This document shows, piece after piece, positions 11,001-25,000 of a stretch of DNA of 64,000 bases. Under the pieces are notes generated by a model that was not told the origin of the DNA, made no database searches, and was given only the letters and a program-made list of their open reading frames with translations. Source of the stretch: Edolisoma coerulescens (lineage: Eukaryota; Chordata; Aves; Passeriformes; Campephagidae). Position 1 is the stretch's first letter. Each line of letters starts with the position of its first letter. The DNA lies in the NCBI GenBank assembly GCA_013397115.1, contig VWZW01006262.1:248001-312000 (forward strand). The letters are read 5' to 3'. Position numbers and translations under genes: made by a program.

Positions 11001-14000
11001 GTTTTGACGTTTCCCTCAAAGCTGCCATGACAAGGTTCTGTCTGTCCAGTAAAGTACCTGGGTGATCTGCAGGTGATCTGCCTGATCTTCATGTGATAAT
11101 CTGCTGCAGAAGGGGACTGGTTGAAAAGATGCTTGTACCTGCTCTGCAGCTTGTCCTCTTGGCTGGTGTGCCTGGCAGACAGGCAGACTTCAACTTGTCT
11201 TTATAAATTTTGATGATGTCCATCGTAAGGTAGCTCCCTATTTGTGTTTCTCCTCAAACTAGAAGTTTTGAGGGCATGTAGTCTTTCCTAGCTTTTGTTT
11301 CTATCTTTTGTTAGTCTGGAATGCTGGAAGTAATTAATGCTGGAAGTAATTAATGATGGTAAGACCAGAATTTCATGTTGAAGATTTGGGGTATAATTCC
11401 ATCATTTTTCCATGTTTTAAGGAGTTTTACTACTGCTGAATGTAGGCACCATTCACTCCAGTTCCTACAGGTCAGGCATTTTTTTGTTGAATGCAGTTCA
11501 TAGTGGTGCAGTTTGCCTGCTGTGTGACCTTTGCCCAAAGTGATGATGATAATTTTTTTTTAAAATCCTCTGTGATACTCATTTGGTGGATAGTATTTAG
11601 AAAGCGTTCCACTAATGTTCTCCTCTTGCCAATTCTTATTTCTGAGCGCAAGCCAGAAGTGAAACCAGAATACAAATTTAAAGCTCCTAAGACTTTGATG
11701 TTATTGGACGTGTTGGCTGCAGGCTGCTTTGGATACAGACCTTTAGTAAGTGATGAGTTTCATGAATAAAGAAGGTAGTATGTGCCCTGGAACTCTGCTT
11801 AACTAACTTCTTCCTCCAGAGCTTGTCAGAATGCCATGTGCCATCTCACCCTGCTACTCCTGCCTGCCGGCCAGTTGCAGAACATCCTCCCAATGGATTC
11901 CTGGTTGAACAGCATTAAAATTCTCTCTCTTCTACCTGCAACTTTTTCTATAAGGCTTTCTTAACTATTACAGTGAAGATTTTGATGGAGGAATTTAATC
12001 TCAGAATTTTTTTTTTATCAGTCCGAGATGTTGAACACCACAAAGGCAGGACAGAAATACAGTGGTGCATAAGTAGGGTAATCAATAAAGAAAGTTGCTT
12101 GTGACAGTGTGTCTGTAGCTCTTCTAGAAATGGAAGTAATTCAGGGGTTCTGCAAATCTGACCAAGGCGATGTTGCTGTTTTGCAGCAGTTTAAGCCTGG
12201 AATGGCTCACTTGTTCCCTTTCTCTTTCACAGGTAGTAAGGGCCTTGCAGCTGTGCAATGACAACTGTGCCTCACTCTATCCAGGGCAAAACCAAGGGAT
12301 TTCCTCTGGCTTGTGTCATACTTCATCATCAGTAAATTGGATGATGGTGCTGCATCTCACCTGTACATTTTTTTAAACTGAAACAAGCTTCTGCTTTTAA
12401 AATAAATAGTCCTGAAGCATTCCATTCACTGCTTAAGTTATTTCTCTGAAGAAGTTTTATTTTTGTTATCTTGGTTTTTATTTGAACTGTGAGTTAGTCT
12501 ACATGAAAGCATGTATGGAAACCAGAAGTCACACAGGAATTTTTTTTGTTGATTAAAGACTCCAGAGGTCTTACTTTTAGAAAAAAAACCCCTGAAGTTA
12601 TTTGTTAAGCTTGCAGGGAAAAAAAATGAGGCAAATATAATATACATCAATCAAATGTTTATATATTGTGAACTCTATGAAATGCTGTTTGCCTCCAGAT
12701 CACATTCCTTCCACTCAGACTGAGTTAAAAAATTATTTGCTGTAACAATGATTTTTGTTAAGGTATAGTGATTTTTTTTTGAATAAATAAAATAATTGGC
12801 TGCAGTAGGGGGTTGTCAGCAATCTATTAGATTATTTTTACCCGGTAGTTTATTTCATACCGAGTATGAGTGAATTTGTGGAAATATCTAGGCTGTTCTA
12901 GTGTGTAAAATATGTAGCATACTTTGCTTTGTCTCTGACTTTAATTGTATTTTCTTTATGTTACTCACTCTACTGAGATTTCTATAGAAATTCTGTCTTT
13001 TTCTCTAGGTTTTCCCCCCTTCCCCTCCCCATTCTATAGAATAGGTTACAACACTGTACTAATATATAAAATTAGCTTAATTTGCATATTTTTCAAAGGT
13101 CTGTTTCTCACAGTTACCTTATGTAACAGATATGTATTTTTTTAGTAATGTTGGAAATTTGACTGTCATCTTCTGTTACTGGCACCTCTCAACCTGTTCT
13201 TTGTCTGCTCAAAGAATAGAACATTGGAGAGGAGATTGCTCTCTTCAATTGAATCTTCCCATGTCTTGTGTAGAGTGGAAAGACTTGCTGAAATTTTTCA
13301 AGGACTGAAGGGAGTTAACATGCTCAGCTCCTACAGAATTAGGCTCATTTGGAAAACCGAGCTGCTGCCAATTCACAATTAATTTTCCCCTGCTGGCTGT
13401 AATGAATGTATCCTGAACAAATGTTTCAGGAGTTCCTGGCATTATAAGCTACAAAAAGAAAACTCCCTGAAGAGCTGGAAACCTGAAATAGTTGTTTTGG
13501 GTGACAGAAAGGAGAAGGTTCATTGACATTTCAACATTGTGCATAGAGAAAGACCAGCATTTGCATAGTAGTAGTCATGATGCAGGTGTTGTTTAGATTG
13601 TAATAAAAAAGGAAGATTTTTTTTTGAGGAAAAAAAAAAGTACGTGTGCATGAAAAAAAAATTTAACATTAGGATTTGTTCTGTCAGTGATAAATTATGA
13701 CTTGTCTGTGTGAGGCAAGAAGATTTGCACTTAAAAATCCAGAGAAGTCTCCTGTATTAATGTTTCAGGAGCAGTTATTTGGATAGCTCTCATTCAGCTG
13801 CTGACTGATGGGAGGTACTAACTTTACCTGAAAAACCCTCATAGAGTTCACTGACTTTGTGAAGAGCAAAATTTAGAATTAATTTTTGCCCTAAATACTC
13901 AACATATCTCAGGAATGCTTAGAAGAACACTCATGACCTGTGCATTTAAAATATATTACTTCTGAGGGCGTTTTCCTCCTTGTGATTACTGTTGTGTTCA

Positions 14001-17000
14001 ATCCACTTACTTTTTCAAACTGTGAAGAGAACAGAATTGGTCTAAACGCTTCTCCTTTTCACATACTTCCACTTGGAGTAATAGGGATTGGAGGATGCCA
14101 GTGTTGGCCCCTTAATCCGCGAGTCTGGAAAATGTTGGTTTAGGCCATTTCCCATTTAAGTTAAGTTTTTTGTCTTGTGGGGGAGTAATTGCTGCAAGTT
14201 AGAATGTGAAAGGAGTAGATGGTTTGCTTTTGTACATTCAGGCTGCTTTTTTCTTATTAGACCTTTCATGTATTATTAAAAATTTAGTGCTAAAGCTGGG
14301 CTGCATCCTCCTCTGGTCATCCTGGGTCTCTGGTAGCAGTGCTTGCAGTGTGATTTTTTTGTTTATTTTGCTGCAGCAATATTCACTACCATTTAACTCT
14401 GAATAGTGTCTGGATACATACTTTGGTTGTGTTTTATTTATAGATCAGGAATTTTGCAGTTACACATGTATCATATTCTTTCTTTTCTGAAATAACAAAA
14501 TATATATTAATTGCTATCATCATTTTCTTAAATAAGCCATATTCAAAGACACTAGGAAAACACTAGGTATATTTTTTTGGTAACTTCATATGTTCCAAAT
14601 ACAAAGTACATCTGGCAGTATGCACGTATTGTTTGTCCTGGTGTGACACAATTGTCTTTCTGAATGCAGTGAAAGTGGAGGAGTCTGGCTTATTGTTCGT
14701 AGTGCAGTTCGTTAATGGCTGTAGATAGGAAATGAGCATCTAACTAAATGGAAGTCTTGGTCAACCTCTGACTCTTGCCTTAAGGCTTTGAGAATAGACA
14801 ATATGAAAAAAAACCCCATCTTCTTTCCAGATGGCTGAATGCTTGATGTGTCTTTATGTTTAGCTGTCATTCAAATGTGAATGCTGTGGTGATTATAAGT
14901 GTCTTCCATTTTTCTGGTTTGAAATGATCCCTTTTATGCATTGTGTGTTTAGAGATTAACTATTTGGCTTATCAATATGGATTTTAGAGCAAAAAACCCC
15001 CCAACTTGATCATGTAGCAAAATCCAGGATGCTGGTGTTCATAAGCAGACTTGATAGTGCAGGTCTTAGTTCCACATGCCATGGTGCAGACCAAAGCAGT
15101 TTTGAAATAGGTTGTAGTGGACTATTAACATTCTGCAAAATGTTGTTGTTTCAGTTTTGAATCATCTTGTATGTGGTAAGTTTCATACTAGTGGTTTTTG
15201 TTAGTGAAAAAATACTTTTCTGCAATGTGGGAAGAAAAAGTTTGATGAAGGAGTCTTTGTGAGATGGAGTTTCTTTAAACTGGGAAGAAAAAAGCTAGAT
15301 CTAATTTTTAAATGGTGAGTTTGAATCATATATTTTCATGATGGTTTTAGTTAGGTATATGAGTTCATATTGAAAGATACAAGCTACAGTTTAACAATCA
15401 AACTGTTAAATACTATTGTAAGCTGAAGCACACTTAATAGATTTTCAGGCTGTTTTTCTTAGGGGTTTTTTGTGTGTTTTTGTTTTTGAGCCTAACTTCA
15501 TAGTTAGTGTAAAAGATACCTTTAATAATGCAGCCAAAGCTATTGCAGGTTCTGTAGGAGTCCAAATCACTTACTTTGTGACCATTAGACCAGCAAATTC
15601 TGATGTTATAATTTTTTTCTATTAACTGATAGTGGTCGTGTTCTTACTTAGTAGCCATTTAAAGAAGAGAATCAACTCCTCCATTGCATGTGCTGGTTTC
15701 CTTTTCAGGCACTGCATATAGTGATAAAATTTAGTGGACATAGATCCAATTACTTTGCTGAAAAGCCTTCAGCATCTTGTGGCTGAACTTGTGGCTCTCT
15801 ACCTGTTTTTGTGTATGAGGGTTGGGAACCAGATACGATCATCTCTCTTAGTGAGATGGGAACTGTTACTCTGCAAGTCCTATTGACAGTGCATTGTGCT
15901 AAAACATTCCTACAACATGGTTAGTGTTTAGCATTCTTGTGAATAATAGCTATGTTATGTGCACTTTGCTGTAGGCATTTTCAGTAGATCTTTGTTTAAT
16001 TTTACTTATTTCTGTTGGTGCTTGAGCATGGCATAATATGTGGAGCTGATGTATGTGGGTACAGTTCTGGAGCCCAAAGAGAATGAATGAGGTAGCTGAC
16101 TGAAACCTAAATTGGACTCATGTATATCAGTGATGGATGGCATCAAGCTGCAAATGAAAATGAAGGTTGTAATGGCATCTCAGGACTGATGCAAAATATA
16201 TGCAAATACAGCATTTAAACAAGTTTGCTTACCAGCTGTTTTCATTCTGACTTTATTGTGGGGTTGTACTGGCTGGATTAAAATTGTGTAAGGGGGGGTT
16301 GTTTCCATGTGGCCCCCTTGCAATCTGTAGATTGGAGAAAGTTGGTACAAAACAGTAACTGGAACATGTGCCTCAGGTGTCATTTTTCACATTTGGGCTG
16401 AATGTCTTACTTGACTTACTTAGACATACCTGCTTGTTTTGCAGTGACTTTGATGCTGCCTTCTCTTTTCCTCTTAAATCTCTGAAGATGTTTCTTTCCA
16501 ACTCTTTTGTGATTCTGTTTCCCTGAAGACACTTGGGAGTAGCAGGAGAAAGCAGTTCTTTTTGTGCTTCGGGATAAAGGGCAGGGCAGGGAGAACCACT
16601 ATGCACACTAGTGGTATTAAATTTCCATGAAAAAGTGAATAATCTCGCTCTTCACTGTTTTCTCTCTGGCCAAAATCCACTTCATGAGTTGAGGCTAGGC
16701 ATAGGGCATCAAGTTTTGATGATGTGTTAATTCTGGCATGTTCTGTATTTCAATCAGGTGAAGGTGGAAGTTGGTCTCAGGAGCTTTGTTTGGGTTTCAT
16801 CCAGTTCCATCACTTGGTTCTGGTGATATCTTTAAAGGTAGAGGTTGTTTCAGCTGTTCACCAGGTATATTTGCTGTATCTTGGAAGTCAAATTCTAAAA
16901 CTTACCAACATTTTACTGTGATGATATAAATTTTATAAATATAGCACAAAATATGAGAGATTATATAATCCCACAGTGTAATATTAAGCTGCTAAATATT

Positions 17001-19510
17001 TGTATTACTTTTTAAACTTCCTGATTATTTTCTTTCAAACAATAGCCAGAACCACTGAAGCTGGTTAGGTTTTATGGAATTAGGCAGTGCTTGACTGTTG
17101 TGCCTTCAGAATATTATTGACCCAGTTGTTTTTTTCTCCTGAGAAGTAAAGGGAGGAGGGAAGCTGGTTAATTTAGTGTTTCATGTAAGAACAAAGTAGG
17201 TTACAGCATCATCTAGTACAGACCTGCAAACCTTGTTCCAACAGCTGTATCTTTGTTTCTCTCCCTGCACACCCCATTTTGAGTGTATTACTTTCCACCT
17301 CCACCTTTTTTCTTTTTTTTTCCTTTTTGTTTTCATTTGTAATGAACTTACTTCTGCCTAAAAGGGACTCTTCTTACATCTTCAAATACTTCTAATGCTT
17401 TAGTTATTTAAAACTACCCTGGCTGTCTCAGCATCTTTATAGCACTGGGCCTATGATTGTCCCTTATGGCTTGGTTTTGGAGCACAGTTACTGAATGTAC
17501 TGTGAAAGGTCATGTATTTTCCCTGAGTGAGGAGAGAGACCCCTTTAAGGTCCACACTTAACTCCTCTCTAAGGAGAGCAATGAACTGTGCCTGCTAGGA
17601 GGTTGTCAGAGAGCATGGAGAGAGTTGATTAAGGTTGATATGGGCAGTGCCACCGGTGGGAATTGGTGGCATTTCTGAAATGCACCAGCTTTGGACGTGT
17701 GAGAAGGGAGTGGTGGTCTGGGCCCTGACTGGTCCTACTGACACTGCAAGTCTGGCAGTCTTTGGGAAAATTCCTCCCCAGTCTCTGGTTGGTGGTTGAA
17801 TCATGCAGGAAATGGGGTGGTACTGCAGCAGAAAAGTCTTACTGTTCTCTGTGGAATTCTGAAAATATCTAATGGCTTTCTATGAGGAATTGAGGATATG
17901 CTCCTATAGTTTACTACAATTTTTTTCTCACTTGAGCTTTGTCTAAAGCTCAGGATTCCAGCATGCTTGATCTGCATTGTTTTACAGGCATTTGTATTCA
18001 GTTTTGTTTAGAGTCTGGTGTTACTCAATCACATCTTTGAAGCTCCCAGCTGCTTCTGATAAGCAGTCATGTGTCAGCTGCAAATGCATTAATCACTTTA
18101 TCAAAGAAAGGCCCAAGAGTTGTAAACAAAACAATCCTAGATGGTTTCTGGATGCAGGACTGAAGTGCTGGATGCCCTTGTAGATGTGAGCCATTTATCA
18201 TTTTTTTTTGAAGATCTGGTATACTTCAGTGCTGAGTTTGTCACAAACTTGAGTTGTATTAATTTACAGCCAGCCTCATTTTTATCTGTAGCTATATTGA
18301 ATAATTTGAATTTAGGCATCATCAGTTTTTATTGGCAAAATAACAGCATTGTTCACTCACTTAACCTGGACTTTACTTTTGGAATACACTACTCTTAGAC
18401 ACATGTCTTTCTTACTTTCTTAAGTTTTTTCCCCTCTCATTTCTGTGTGAAAAATGTGTGACAGTTTGAAGGAGGAGCTTTATAGTTCTGTCTGCTCACT
18501 TAATGTTGCATTTTAAGAAATCATGGCTGTGGTCGTTAGCCCCCACAGTGTTACCTTTAGATAATCAAACAAAAAGCCAGACTCAATGCTAATTAATTAC
18601 TTGCCAGGTGCCTGAAGCTGGGTAGCAGTTTTCTTATTAGCATAACAATACTACTCTTGAATACTGTAGATAACACTTGACATGGAGGACTTGGGATTTG
18701 AATGGTAAGCCTTAAGATGTTGTAGGTTTATTTAGAGATGATTTTTTTCTAGAACTGTTGTGTTAATTTGCACAAGGTTGAGTCTTTTGTGTTTCTGCAT
18801 TGTTGAAGCAGTCTAATCTAATGGACTCGAAGAGCTGAAAGATATTCTTAGTTTATAACTGAAGATCAGATTACACTTACATTTGTGTAATTATCTTGGA
18901 TTCAGTGCCTGGCATACGGTGTGCTCCAGTTTAAACTGAGGCTTTGAAGGGGGTTTTTGCTAGTTGTTACAAGTGCAGTGTGTAGACCCCTGTATAAATG
19001 TGAATCTCCAGCTTTCTTTGTAAAACCAAAACAAGCGTACTTGCTCTTCACTGAAATGTGCTTATTAAATGTTGGAGTGTAGTGTGAAGGTGGCCTATGT
19101 GATCCTCTACTGAAGTATTCTCTGCATCATATTTTGTTCAGGTAGTATTCAGACAGCCATATTCAGAGAGTGGTTTTTTATTCACATTCAAATTCAGTAT
19201 AAAATCAGAATGCTCTTATTTTTGAAGGGTTCCAGTGCTGCAAATAAAATAAAAGTTGGAATGTTAGTTGATATAATCTGGGTCATTTTGGATTGATATA
19301 TCTGTGCTCTGACAAATCAAGAATTCCATGATAGTGAGATATCAGCAGCTTTTTCTGTTTTCCTCCTCAGACTGAATATGGGAGATGGGTATTTTTTCCC
19401 CCTGCATATTCAGCTGTCAGGATAAACCAACTCTCTTTTCTTTCTTCTTTCTGATTACAGTGAAGTACATTCCCTGCCATGTGAAAAATGAAGACTTTAT
19501 TATTAGTACA
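8064..19510 (+). other. Presumed PARD3B intron 1, middle part; no exon seen
   Basis: AT-rich non-coding sequence with A/T homopolymer runs. It holds a 16-bp tandem duplication (11320-11351), short A-run/C-run tracts (14805-14818 and 14991-15002), a pyrimidine-rich patch near 17296-17330, and a homeodomain-type TAATTAATTA site near 18589. No recognisable coding exon, RNA gene or transposon was found. Confidence 0.55.
11320..11351 (+). repeat. Exact tandem duplication of a 16-bp unit
   Basis: AATGCTGGAAGTAATT occurs twice head to tail (11320-11335 and 11336-11351), and a third copy begins with AATG before diverging. This fits recent replication slippage. Confidence 0.95.
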
Positions 19511-19580
19511 TAGTCCTGGTAATTTCTCAAAGTGTAATAATTTAAAGATGGCTAAAGGACAAAAATCTTCTGGTCCCTCT
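19511..19580 (+). repeat. Imperfect dispersed duplication, copy 1
   Basis: This block starts TAGTCCTGGTAATTTCTC, contains AAGATGGCTAAAG and ends GGTCCCTCT. It aligns to 20141-20212 in direct orientation. By eye, 43 of the first 50 positions match; the remainder aligns with a 2-base gap. It may be a local segmental duplication or two fragments of one unrecognised dispersed repeat. Confidence 0.75.
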
Positions 19581-20140
19581 TTGCCAACACTGTCTCTGAG
19601 GGACATAAGAGACTCACTGTCCTTCCTTTCTGCTGTGACCTACAGTATGCAAGTGTCCAGTGACTCAAGTGGAACAAACCTATTCACTGTGCTCCCCTTG
19701 GTTTATAACCTGTGTGAAGGACTTTCACTGTGTTTATGTTCTATGGTTTGTCTACTGGGATCTCAGGCCAGGATCTTCGTATTCAAATGTGATCTGGGAT
19801 GTTTTTAACAGATGAAACTGTGTATATAACCTGTGTGCCAGGTTGCTTGTAGCTCACATCTTCACCTTGAGAGCTCTCTGATGTCTAAGCCCATCTTGCT
19901 GTAACGAGGTGGCTGTTATAACTAGTAACTGTTTGGGTTTCTGTCTACCCAAGGAAAACATGTGTTAACTACATGAAAATGAATCAGAGAAGGAAAAAAG
20001 TGCAAGAATGGAAGACGGATGAGTTTCATACCTCCAAAATGAAGTTTGGTATATGGTGGTGTGAAGAGAACAGGTGAAGACAGAAAGAAGTGATGATCAG
20101 TCCTTGCTGTTGTATTTTGACTACTAATTGTGGTAATACC

Positions 20141-20212
20141 TAGTCCTGTTAATTTCTCAGAGCATAATAATTTGAAGATGGCTAAAGATCAAGAAATAGT
20201 CTAGGTCCCTCT
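20141..20212 (+). repeat. Imperfect dispersed duplication, copy 2
   Basis: Direct-orientation partner of 19511-19580, offset by 630 bp. It shares TAGTCCTG, TAATTTCTCA, ATAATTT and AAGATGGCTAAAG in the same order and spacing, and ends with the same GGTCCCTCT. The sequence just outside the block does not align, so both edges are fairly sharp. Confidence 0.75.
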
Positions 20213-22030
20213 GGTGACTAGGGATTGGCTAATGTACTTTGGACCATTTAGCGTGTCAAAGATAAAGCTGGTGGTGAGCTGTACTTGTGCTGTGTTAGCC
20301 TCATTCCAAAGGCTAAAAAGATGCTATGCTTTTTGGTTGTTGACTGTGCCTAGGAAGAGCAAGAGAAGATTTTTCTGCTTTTTTATGGCTGGGTAACAGA
20401 TTGTTTTTGTCACAAATCTGTGGTAGTCCACAGGCTTCATGCATGAATTGTTTGGTTGTCTTTTTTGTGCTCTTTCCATCCTTAAGAGCCAGCAAGGCAG
20501 TGTGACCAGACTGAGCAAAAACTTCAAGTGTACTGAGATAAACCCAAACTTCCTGACAAAGATAAATGTTTCTCTACTGATCTGATCTGATTAGTTCCCC
20601 TTTTGGCATCAGGTTTTTAGCACCTTCAAAGACAGAAACTTTTAAAATTGAATATTTAAAGTGATCTTATGTAAATTACTGTTTTTTCAGAATACCTTTC
20701 CTACTTTGTACCATTTGGCTATATCACATCTAATCATGATTTGAAAAAAAGGTGCTTGAGAGAAGAACATGTTTTCCACAACTAGTATTAAAAGATGAAT
20801 GAATCTGAACAAAAATTCATTATGTGTGACAATATGTAGCATGAGATTTAATTTTTTTAATAGCTTGCTTGCAGAGAATAGTTTCCTCTACTGTAGTTTG
20901 GAAAGAGATCTTTCTAAACAGCAAAATAAATCATGTTGTTTTGAAGAAAATAATCCTTAATTCAACTCATACTTGAATATTTAATTTATTCCTTTTAGAA
21001 GGAGTAAAGTTTCTTCTGTGGTATCTTACTGTGTGAAGAAAACTTCCTAACCTATCTAAAAATCAAAATGTGTGCTTTGGTCAGAAGGAAAGCATCACTG
21101 GTAAAACAACTTAGATTGGCTTTACTTCTTGTGATCATGTTTTGGCATGAGGTTTGAAAGCTTGTTAGACCTGCTAAATTTATTGTGAAAAGCGAAGAAC
21201 TTTGTCTTCCATGTACTCACAAGTTTGATTGCTTGGACTGAACTTCTTTCTGTTCTCCATCAACCCCCCAGTTAAGGTAGAATTCCTCTCTGAAGATCCT
21301 TTCTTGTGTGGCTTTATTTTTATAGTACTTTATTTCATCTGGAGGGCAGATTAGGAAGCATCCTTTACAGTCACCTTTCTAAGACGATTTCTACTGTATG
21401 GCCTTGTGTGTTTTCTGTAGTTTTATTTCTGGTTGCTTAAAAGCAGTTTCTCTCTGAGCAGACTGCCTTGTCCTTTGCCCTTGCCTCAGCTTTAATTTCT
21501 GTCTTTGAGCTCACTCAGTATAGATCTTTCTTAAATATTAATAACTTGAGAGAATGTGTGTCACTCCAGCTGGTAGAAGGCTATAAAGAAGTTTTATCTT
21601 CTCTCTAGCATCTTGCAGCATTTTCACTTCTAATGCAAGCAGGTTCAGAGTTTTGGTGAAGGAGAACAATAGTACTATGGAATACACAAGGAATTTTTTT
21701 TACTATCACACTGTGTTGTAGCATGTTTCTCTTCCTTGTTTTATCTTAAAGATTTCTGCTGCTTTTGAATTTCTAACTGGAAATGGTTAAAAATTGGTTG
21801 GTTAATGTTATGCAGTTGAACTATAGAGCTATAAAGACAATGTAATTAATTTGAAGTAAGAGTTTATTTTCAACAGTGAGACCTAGAAATATGAGCTTGT
21901 AACTTCTTGTATTATATATAATGCAAACTAGACTCTGGAAGCTTCCTGAGGAGTGAAACCTAAATATTGCTTTTTCTCTATTTTTTGAAGTTTGTGAAAA
22001 GAAGACCCAATTTGTACTCAGTTATAAATG

Positions 22031-22063
22031 TATGTGTGTGTGTAAATATATATATATGTATAT
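22031..22063 (+). repeat. Compound (TG)n/(TA)n microsatellite
   Basis: Short TG dinucleotide repeats run into AT dinucleotide repeats. Simple sequence, likely length-polymorphic. Confidence 0.85.
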
Positions 22064-25000
22064 CAAGTGTACTAATGTACTTCATATAGGGAGGGCTATT
22101 CAGATCAGGTCTGTGCTAGGAACTGCTACGTTCAGTGCTGTCTGGAACAGATGTCGTCTCTTGTGCAGGTAGCTGTTCATCTGTGATTTTTACCAATGCT
22201 TCTTGTGGCTTCTTTTATTCCATAAAAATGTTACCTCTGTAACCTACAATATTGTATGAAATGATACAATTTTATATTCATGCATATGAAGAGAGTAGAA
22301 GTGGTGATTGTTTTCCTGCTGTAAGGACAGGGTGCGATGCATATTGGGGTGTTTGGTTTTTTCTTAGGGTTTCTCTTAGGTTGTACAAGGACGTTGGTGC
22401 ATGTATGTTGTGTTGGTGCTGAGCTCTAACTGTTCAGCTCCAGATTGTGATAGTATGTTGTGTGCAAGCATCTGCTTCGTGATCAGCTCTTGATTTTGGA
22501 AACTCAGTATTCATATTGCTGTAAAAACAGAGCCCCACCTCAACTACAGCTGATGATGGCAGCCCTGTTGGTGGCAATTGAGATGAAATTTGAATAAAGT
22601 ACCTCTTCAGGCTTGTTGGGAGGTGGTTTTGGTAAGCAAACCAAAAATGCTTAAGGCTGTTCTAATTCAGTGATACATTTTGAGAAGGATTTAGAGATGA
22701 AGTTGAGGCTGTGACCAATCGCATCCGTAGGTTCCTCTCCAAGTTGCTTTTTGTGCCCTGCTCCCCACGTTGTGGTCTGAGAGTAACTGATACTTAGCGC
22801 TGTTGGCTGTGCATAATGATACATTGTGTAGCCTTAAAATGCTTATAGAAATTATTAAATACTATTTAATATATTGAGGTAATGCATCACATTGCAATTT
22901 ATAATGTAAAAATGATTAACTAGAATACCTCTTACTGACCTTAACCAAAAGTATCCCTTTATCAGAAAATATTTTATGATTGTGGGATTTTTAAATTTAT
23001 TTTTATGCTGTCTAAATGACAGAAAACAGTGTGGCCAGAGGCCACTCCTTCCCCCCGAGTTTGACCTAGCATTTATTCTGTTGTTATGTATGTGGAACAG
23101 GGATATATGATTTCCATTTTTTAATAAATTATTTTTTTGCTGAATTTCATTGAAGTCTGTTTGCTCTAGTGAAGCATTTATGTGGAGGTGAAATATATAA
23201 AAATATATAATAAAATATCAGAATGAGAAGTAATTGTACGTCATTCCTATTTCTGAATTTTTTTAGTGCATCCTATTGTTACTAGATTTAAATTAAAAAT
23301 TCTGGTATAGGGTTTGCTGTTAATTTTATGCATTCCGCACAGCAGAACAAAATAGAGCATCAAACAATAATTATGAAATCATTAAGTGGTGGTGTTCATT
23401 TTATTGATGGTCAGCTGAAATGTGTTTAAACTTGTTAGGATTCTCTTACTCATTAACAGTCAGAAATACCCAATATGGACTGTAACATTTATTAAGTGTG
23501 TTGCTTAGTTTTCAGAAAAGGAGACTGATACTTTCCTATCTGAGTTGGGAACAAAAAGAAACAAGAATGCACTCCAACTTTCTGATACATTAAAAATGTG
23601 AATCTATAGATTTATATAAAAACCTAATAATAAATGGGAGTGCTTTAATTATAGATTGATTGATCTTACACTTGAATGTGTGTGTTGACTGAAAATAAAG
23701 ACATAGAAGATTTCTTGAACCTGCTTTAGACTATTTGAACAGTGGTGTTGTATTAGGTGGCAAAAGCTAAGTCAGGATTCTGTGACAACATGAATGTCAA
23801 GCCCACTTCTTAAAATTTATGTCGCTTCCCTGCCTACATCGCACTTGTGCATTCGTGTGACCTGGCTTTAATTTAACATTTGGTAAATATTTGCATAGTA
23901 ATTCCTAAAGTGTTCTCCCACACATAAAGGAAATGATGATAAACAGCTTTTAAGTGGCTTGATGTTAAACACAAACATGACTTGCAGCCCTAAGGTAAAA
24001 TGCACATTAGAGTAACTGTTCAATATTCATTTGGCAAATGCTGTTATGAATTACACCAGGTAACTTACTCTTTTTCTTTACGTAGATTTTTACTGGTTTA
24101 TACCTCAGCTGAACTTCTGCCTAAGGGTTATGTACTGTGCTGTAGGAGAAATTCTCCCCACTTGTGATGTTAGGATTTTTTTGAACCATAGTTGTGTTTT
24201 CTTCAAGATGAACTTTCTAACAGGAGAGCATTTAGGAGCACAGACAGATTCAGATAACCATACCTGAATGCTGCCCAGAGCTTCCAGGCTACTGTTAGTG
24301 TTTTATTTTTACAATAGGCTCATTCTTTTGTTTTTCAAAACTAAGTATTTCTTTTTAAGCACGTCAACTTTTAATGATGATGATTAAGAAGATACTGTCA
24401 AGAATCGTTCTAGACACTGTCATTCATTAGAATAAGATTTCAATCTCAAGCAAGAGAAAGTTAAAGAAACAACCATCAGTCAGCTAAAAAAACCCAGAAC
24501 TTGTCCTAGCATTTTAGAATACAATTGTTAGACTTTTTTTGCTTTATATTTCGTAGCTTCTCAGCAAGTGCTTTCTCAGTAAGTATGCCCTTAATCAGTC
24601 TCTTCTCTGATCAAAAATGGGGTGTCATGCAGCATTTTCTGCTTTCAGCAGGTACGGAGTGTTATTTCATTGAAGCCATCTGGCACTGACCCTTCACACA
24701 GCCTGTCATCTCTATTACTGGTGTTACTGGGTTCTGACTTTCAGACCATTCCGAAGACACTGTAGAAGCAGCAAACTCTCTGTTTTGCAAGACTTCCAAT
24801 TATATACTTTATGAAGTATAAAGTTACTCTGTTACTGTGGAAGTGCAATCTCCTGCCTAGGAATTTTAAAACACATGGAAACCTGAAGTGTTCTTGATGC
24901 TCCTTTTGATCATTGTATCTTAGTAAAGCATGAAAACCTTGAACTAAGACCATCCTTTTCTCTGATGATGATTCTACCTTGGGTGTCCCACGGTTATGTT

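Noticed and set aside
11491..11769. Frame ending in SERKPEVKPEYKFKAPKTL..CFGYRPL, briefly considered as an exon because CFG recalls the PARD3B N-terminus
   Set aside because: Only three residues match, the residues around them do not fit MKVTVCFGRT, and there is no acceptor or start in the right place.
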